Of a DNA stretch of 64,000 bases, positions 61,313 to 64,000 are shown piece after piece. The position numbers were made by a program, and so were the translations under genes. Below the pieces are notes generated by a model. The model was not told where the DNA came from, searched no databases, and saw nothing but the letters and a program-made list of their open reading frames with translations. The stretch's first letter is position 1; each line of letters opens with the position of its first letter. Source of the DNA: JBCDGZ01 sp038750655 (GTDB lineage Bacteria; Bacteroidota; Bacteroidia; Chitinophagales; Saprospiraceae); contig JBCDGZ010000008.1 of the NCBI GenBank assembly GCA_038750655.1, positions 22,126-86,125 on the forward strand, written 5' to 3'.

Positions 61313-62004
61313 AGACAGTGAGCGATCTTGCTAATCACAAAATCTTGATTTTGCAAAAGAAAGGTTGCGATTTGCTTGTCGATCAACTTTTGAATTTCAC
61401 CCATTTTTCTTCCTGATATTTTTACAGGGAATTTCAAGCTCTCTGGGCAGCAGCAACGCTTACCGTTGACCGTAATTTCAATTGTCCCTCCTTTGTAGTT
61501 GAACTTGTTTTTGCTGTCCTCTTGTACAGGATCAAAGAACGCATCGAAATCGATGGCAAGGATAAAATTTCCGTTCCTTTTTTCTCGCCAGCCTGTTTTG
61601 TCCTCGAAGGCTTGTAGAAAGGCTTTATTCCATTTTCCTTCGGTTTTAAAAGTACGAAAGGCTTCATCAACTTCATAGTCCTCTGGTATGTTATATGGAC
61701 TTGGTTTTTCTCTTTTGGGGGGTGATTTTTCTCGGGGAGGGGAAAGACTTGAGTCTGCTGGGTTGCTGTTGGTAGCTAGGGTATCTGGGATTATAGTAAT
61801 AGAGTCGTTAAGAGTCATTTGGGGTAGCGGCTGGGGAGTTTTAATTGGAAGCGTCTGGGAAAGCCCAAAATAGAAAGCGCAGAGGAGAATAATGGCCAGA
61901 ACCGCCATTTGAGGAGCTATTTTACCCCAAATGGAAAGGGCAAAGATAAGTAAACAAAGCACAACGATTATAAAATCCAGCGGCAAGATTGAGGAGAGAG
62001 ACAT
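61309..62004 (-). CDS. Two-helix membrane protein with unknown soluble domain
   Basis: 231 residues from the ATG at 62004 (the TTG at 62049 overlaps a likely -7 box). Two N-terminal membrane helices (FIIVVLCLLIFALSIWGKI, AVLAIILLCAFYFGLSQTL), a Ser/Pro/Lys-rich linker (SPPREKSPPKREKPSPY) and a C-terminal domain with KWNKAFLQAFEDKTGWREKR and a Cys triplet (NGKRCCCPESLKFPVK). No family recognised. It converges on the nucleosidase-like gene with a four-base overlap, so the two are neighbours but not one transcript. Confidence 0.7.
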   Translation of the reverse strand: MSLSSILPLDFIIVVLCLLIFALSIWGKIAPQMAVLAIILLCAFYFGLSQTLPIKTPQPLPQMTLNDSITIIPDTLATNSNPADSSLSPPREKSPPKREKPSPYNIPEDYEVDEAFRTFKTEGKWNKAFLQAFEDKTGWREKRNGNFILAIDFDAFFDPVQEDSKNKFNYKGGTIEITVNGKRCCCPESLKFPVKISGRKMGEIQKLIDKQIATFLLQNQDFVISKIAHCL

Positions 62005-62046
62005 AGGAAAGAAGTGTTGCTGAAAATAGAATTTATCCAATATTTG

Positions 62047-62077
62047 CAAAGCTAAAAATACTTTCTCAGGAATGCAG
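62047..62077 (-). promoter_or_regulatory. Candidate promoter of the two-helix membrane protein gene
   Basis: Minus strand TAGCTTTG (62054-62047), with a TTG at 62080-62078, 23 bases upstream. The -7 box is exact; the spacing is at the upper limit. It supports the ATG at 62004 as the start. Confidence 0.45.
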
Positions 62078-62246
62078 CAACTTTTTGATAAATAATTAAT
62101 AAGGTATTAGCATTCTTATTTATTAACTCTGTTTACTCTTCCCTTTTGATTGCTCCTAATATGCTGTTTTTCATTGCTGGTATTAGATTTGATGGTATTA
62201 TCCAACAGTTGTTACACACGCTTATTTTTTTAAAAAATCGACACCC

Positions 62247-62657
62247 ATGCGCATAGCTATCATTATCCTAGTTGCTACACTTTTCGGTTATTCTTCTCAA
62301 ACACCTTCCGGAAAATACATTGCAGTAAAACTCGTGAGCACCCATCAACTGTCTAACGATAGCGTTGGGCATGAGTGGGAAAATTTTCTTTCTATCAATC
62401 GACGGATTATCAAAAAGGGCGAAAAGGCTCAGTTTAAGCTGGTGAAGCGTGCGCCGCTGATCATTGAGGCGCATGCTATAGAGAAAGACCCGAGCTATGA
62501 TGATCACGGTAAAAGTGAGATTACTTTTACGTATTCTGATTTAATTGCTATTGAAAGAAACCGATTTGAGGTCAGGATTAGTGTGACGGAGAATGGTGGG
62601 CAGAATGCAGGAAATTTAGCTGAGTGGATGTATATTTTTGAATTGGAAAAAATATAG
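62247..62657 (+). CDS. Small secreted protein of unknown function
   Basis: 136 residues with a short signal peptide (MRIAIIILVATLFGYSSQ). The mature part is mostly beta: YIAVKLVSTHQLSND, AQFKLVKRAPLIIEAHAIE, EITFTYSDLIAIERNRFEV and AEWMYIFELEKI. It looks like a single beta-sandwich; no family recognised. A -7-like box TAGATTTG lies at 62184-62191, giving a leader of about 50 bases. A stem-loop follows the stop codon. Confidence 0.65.
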   Translation: MRIAIIILVATLFGYSSQTPSGKYIAVKLVSTHQLSNDSVGHEWENFLSINRRIIKKGEKAQFKLVKRAPLIIEAHAIEKDPSYDDHGKSEITFTYSDLIAIERNRFEVRISVTENGGQNAGNLAEWMYIFELEKI

Positions 62658-62680
62658 GGAGCTGCACAAACAGCTCCCTA
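62655..62680 (+). terminator. Stem-loop after the small secreted protein gene
   Basis: TAGGGAGCTG (62655-62664) pairs with CAGCTCCCTA (62671-62680) around a six-base loop and overlaps the stop codon. There is no T-run on either strand, so it may be a transcript end protector rather than a full terminator. Confidence 0.45.
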
Positions 62681-62769
62681 CGCTTCGTCAGTTTTCAATT
62701 AGATTTAAATACCTAATGCGTCTTCTTCTATGAATCCATCTTTGATTCCCTTCAGTTGGGATTTGGGGA

Positions 62770-63681
62770 TTATCGCTGTACGACAATCTTCTCATTGTAA
62801 GAGCGCTCGTCAGTGATAATGTGCAGATAGTATACCCCCGAAGCTTGAATATCATTCAAGTCCAGCATATGGATGTCATCTTTGCTTACTCTCTGATTGA
62901 GCAAGAGTCGATTACTCATATCGAACAGCATTACATTTTCGATAACTTGGTTGGGGGCGTTGATGGTTAGGCGATCGGTGGCTGGGTTGGGGAAGACAGT
63001 TAGTGCTCCTTTACTCAGTTCTTCAATTGCTGCATTTTGATTCCTTGGTCTTGTACCGTCGCAGTCTGTTCCAATAGTGTAGGTGTGGGTTTCAAAGCCA
63101 ACGGATACATCATCTTCATCAAAACATTCGATGGTTAATGTATAAGTACCAGGTTCTGTTTCACATTGCTTAAAAGAATAGGGAGAATTTACAGGATCAG
63201 CTTGAATGATTGATCCCGAATTACCATTTGGGTTAATATAGGTAACCACTGTTCTAAACTCAGAATAGACGTCGAAAAAAATGCAACAACCATCTACGAC
63301 AATATCCGAGGCTAGGCCGCAGCCAGTACAATCTAAGATGATGGGATACCAACTAGAACAAATGCTTTTTCCGAATTCATCAAGATAGGTAATGTTAGGA
63401 TAAACGGTACCTTGGATAACAGGATCGTAGCAATAGGTCACGATGTTGGTACTACTATCAAATGATGTAATGGACTCCGTCTGAGGCAAGCCATTGCCGG
63501 GGTACAAAATCCAATTGACCCCAATGCTGAGGTCCATCTCAAAGGTTACACAGCAGTCGTCCACTCGTGGTTCGGAGGCAAAGGGAACGATCTGTCCACA
63601 GGTGCCTCCTTGCGAGAAAGACAGGGTATAGCTAAAGAGGAAAAGTAAAACAGTAAGACTAATTTTTAAAACGTTTTTCAT
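62770..63681 (-). CDS. Secreted Cys-rich protein with T9SS type A sorting domain
   Basis: 303 residues. Signal peptide (SLTVLLFLFSYTLSFSQ), two beta-sandwich-like units each with a CC motif (VDDCCVTFEMDLSIGVNW and VDGCCIFFDVYSEFRTVV), suggesting an internal duplication, and a T9SS type A sorting domain (LTVFPNPATDRLTINAPN ... GVYYLHIITDERS). No enzyme signature. Predicted to be exported through T9SS and attached to the cell surface or released. It is convergent with the preceding small secreted protein gene. Confidence 0.8.
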   Translation of the reverse strand: MKNVLKISLTVLLFLFSYTLSFSQGGTCGQIVPFASEPRVDDCCVTFEMDLSIGVNWILYPGNGLPQTESITSFDSSTNIVTYCYDPVIQGTVYPNITYLDEFGKSICSSWYPIILDCTGCGLASDIVVDGCCIFFDVYSEFRTVVTYINPNGNSGSIIQADPVNSPYSFKQCETEPGTYTLTIECFDEDDVSVGFETHTYTIGTDCDGTRPRNQNAAIEELSKGALTVFPNPATDRLTINAPNQVIENVMLFDMSNRLLLNQRVSKDDIHMLDLNDIQASGVYYLHIITDERSYNEKIVVQR

Positions 63682-64000
63682 ATTATATATTTTAAGGTTA
63701 AAAAGAGTTGTTCGAGTGTTTTTGTTACCTTAGAGCAATACAAAAGCTGTTTCTGAGTACTTGCTTACTTCTCAGAAATTCGAGCTTGCACCTTAAGTCG
63801 ATTTTATTGATATTACTATTATTAAACAATTGAACTAGAAAAACGTAACCAGGTATTTGGGGATATTTTTTAGGTTTAATGAATTGGCTGACCTTCTTGA
63901 CAAAAAGTATAAAGTTTGATCTTTTATTGAGCAATAAATTCCTTTTTGTCTACAAAAAGCATAGTTATTAGTAAGCAAATAAAAGGCACCCCGAATTGTA
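63682..64000. other. AT-rich non-coding end of window
   Basis: 319 bases without a convincing gene; the only frame (63725-63934, minus) has no family resemblance and a biased AT-rich composition. It probably carries the promoter of the T9SS gene and the flank of the next gene outside the window. Confidence 0.4.

Noticed and set aside
63725..63934. 69-codon minus-strand frame near the window end
   Set aside because: AT-rich, lysine/asparagine-biased, no features of a real protein and no start context.
1..64000. CRISPR arrays, insertion sequences, integrases, rRNA
   Set aside because: No regularly spaced direct repeats with spacers, no transposase- or integrase-like frames and no rRNA stretches were seen.

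Overview
The window reads as chromosomal DNA of a Bacteroidota bacterium, most likely a Saprospiria/Lewinella-type marine or freshwater organism. The pointers are SusC/SusD pairs, several proteins with type IX secretion (T9SS) C-terminal sorting domains, DUF5686, DUF2490 and DUF5690 proteins, TAnnTTTG-type -7 promoter boxes, starts without Shine-Dalgarno sequences, and a moderate GC content. Species assignment is inference.

Layout. 1-16 kb is mixed housekeeping and envelope material: a partial RND/MMPL permease, an OmpA-like protein, a DUF5686 protein, RNase HII, an MBL hydrolase, a very large propeller/beta-barrel protein, release factor 1, an ECF sigma factor with a small anti-sigma-like partner, an HD hydrolase and an HtrA protease. 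16-27 kb holds ComF, a GH3 enzyme, an 860-bp gene-free stretch and two large T9SS cargo proteins: a G8/CEMIP-like protein and a galactose-oxidase-like copper radical oxidase. 27-31 kb is a beta-carbonic anhydrase plus SulP transporter unit with a divergent TetR regulator, a probable inorganic-carbon module.

30.8-44.2 kb is the most interesting region. A minus-strand operon runs SusC, SusD, alkaline-phosphatase-superfamily enzyme, PhnZ-like HD oxygenase, PA14 metallophosphatase, decayed PHP phosphodiesterase, TIGR03364-like FAD oxidoreductase, phosphonatase-like HAD hydrolase and DUF5690 permease. It faces an unfamiliar HTH protein across a promoter region that has a leader hairpin. I read it as a Sus-like (PUL-style) locus for outer-membrane capture and C-P bond cleavage of organophosphonates, probably 1-hydroxy-2-aminoethylphosphonate or related head groups released from phosphonolipids or phosphonoglycans.

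44-64 kb contains DUF547, a T9SS PQQ-type sugar dehydrogenase, tRNA-Val, AsmA, small lipoproteins, an H-type-lectin-like protein, a membrane protein/histidine kinase/response regulator unit, a scar of broken genes (YHYH protein remnant, frameshifted follower, FG-GAP protein without a sorting domain) at 55.0-56.1 kb, a nucleosidase-superfamily protein with a C-terminal beta-rich domain, and small secreted proteins. No CRISPR array, rRNA or insertion sequence was seen.
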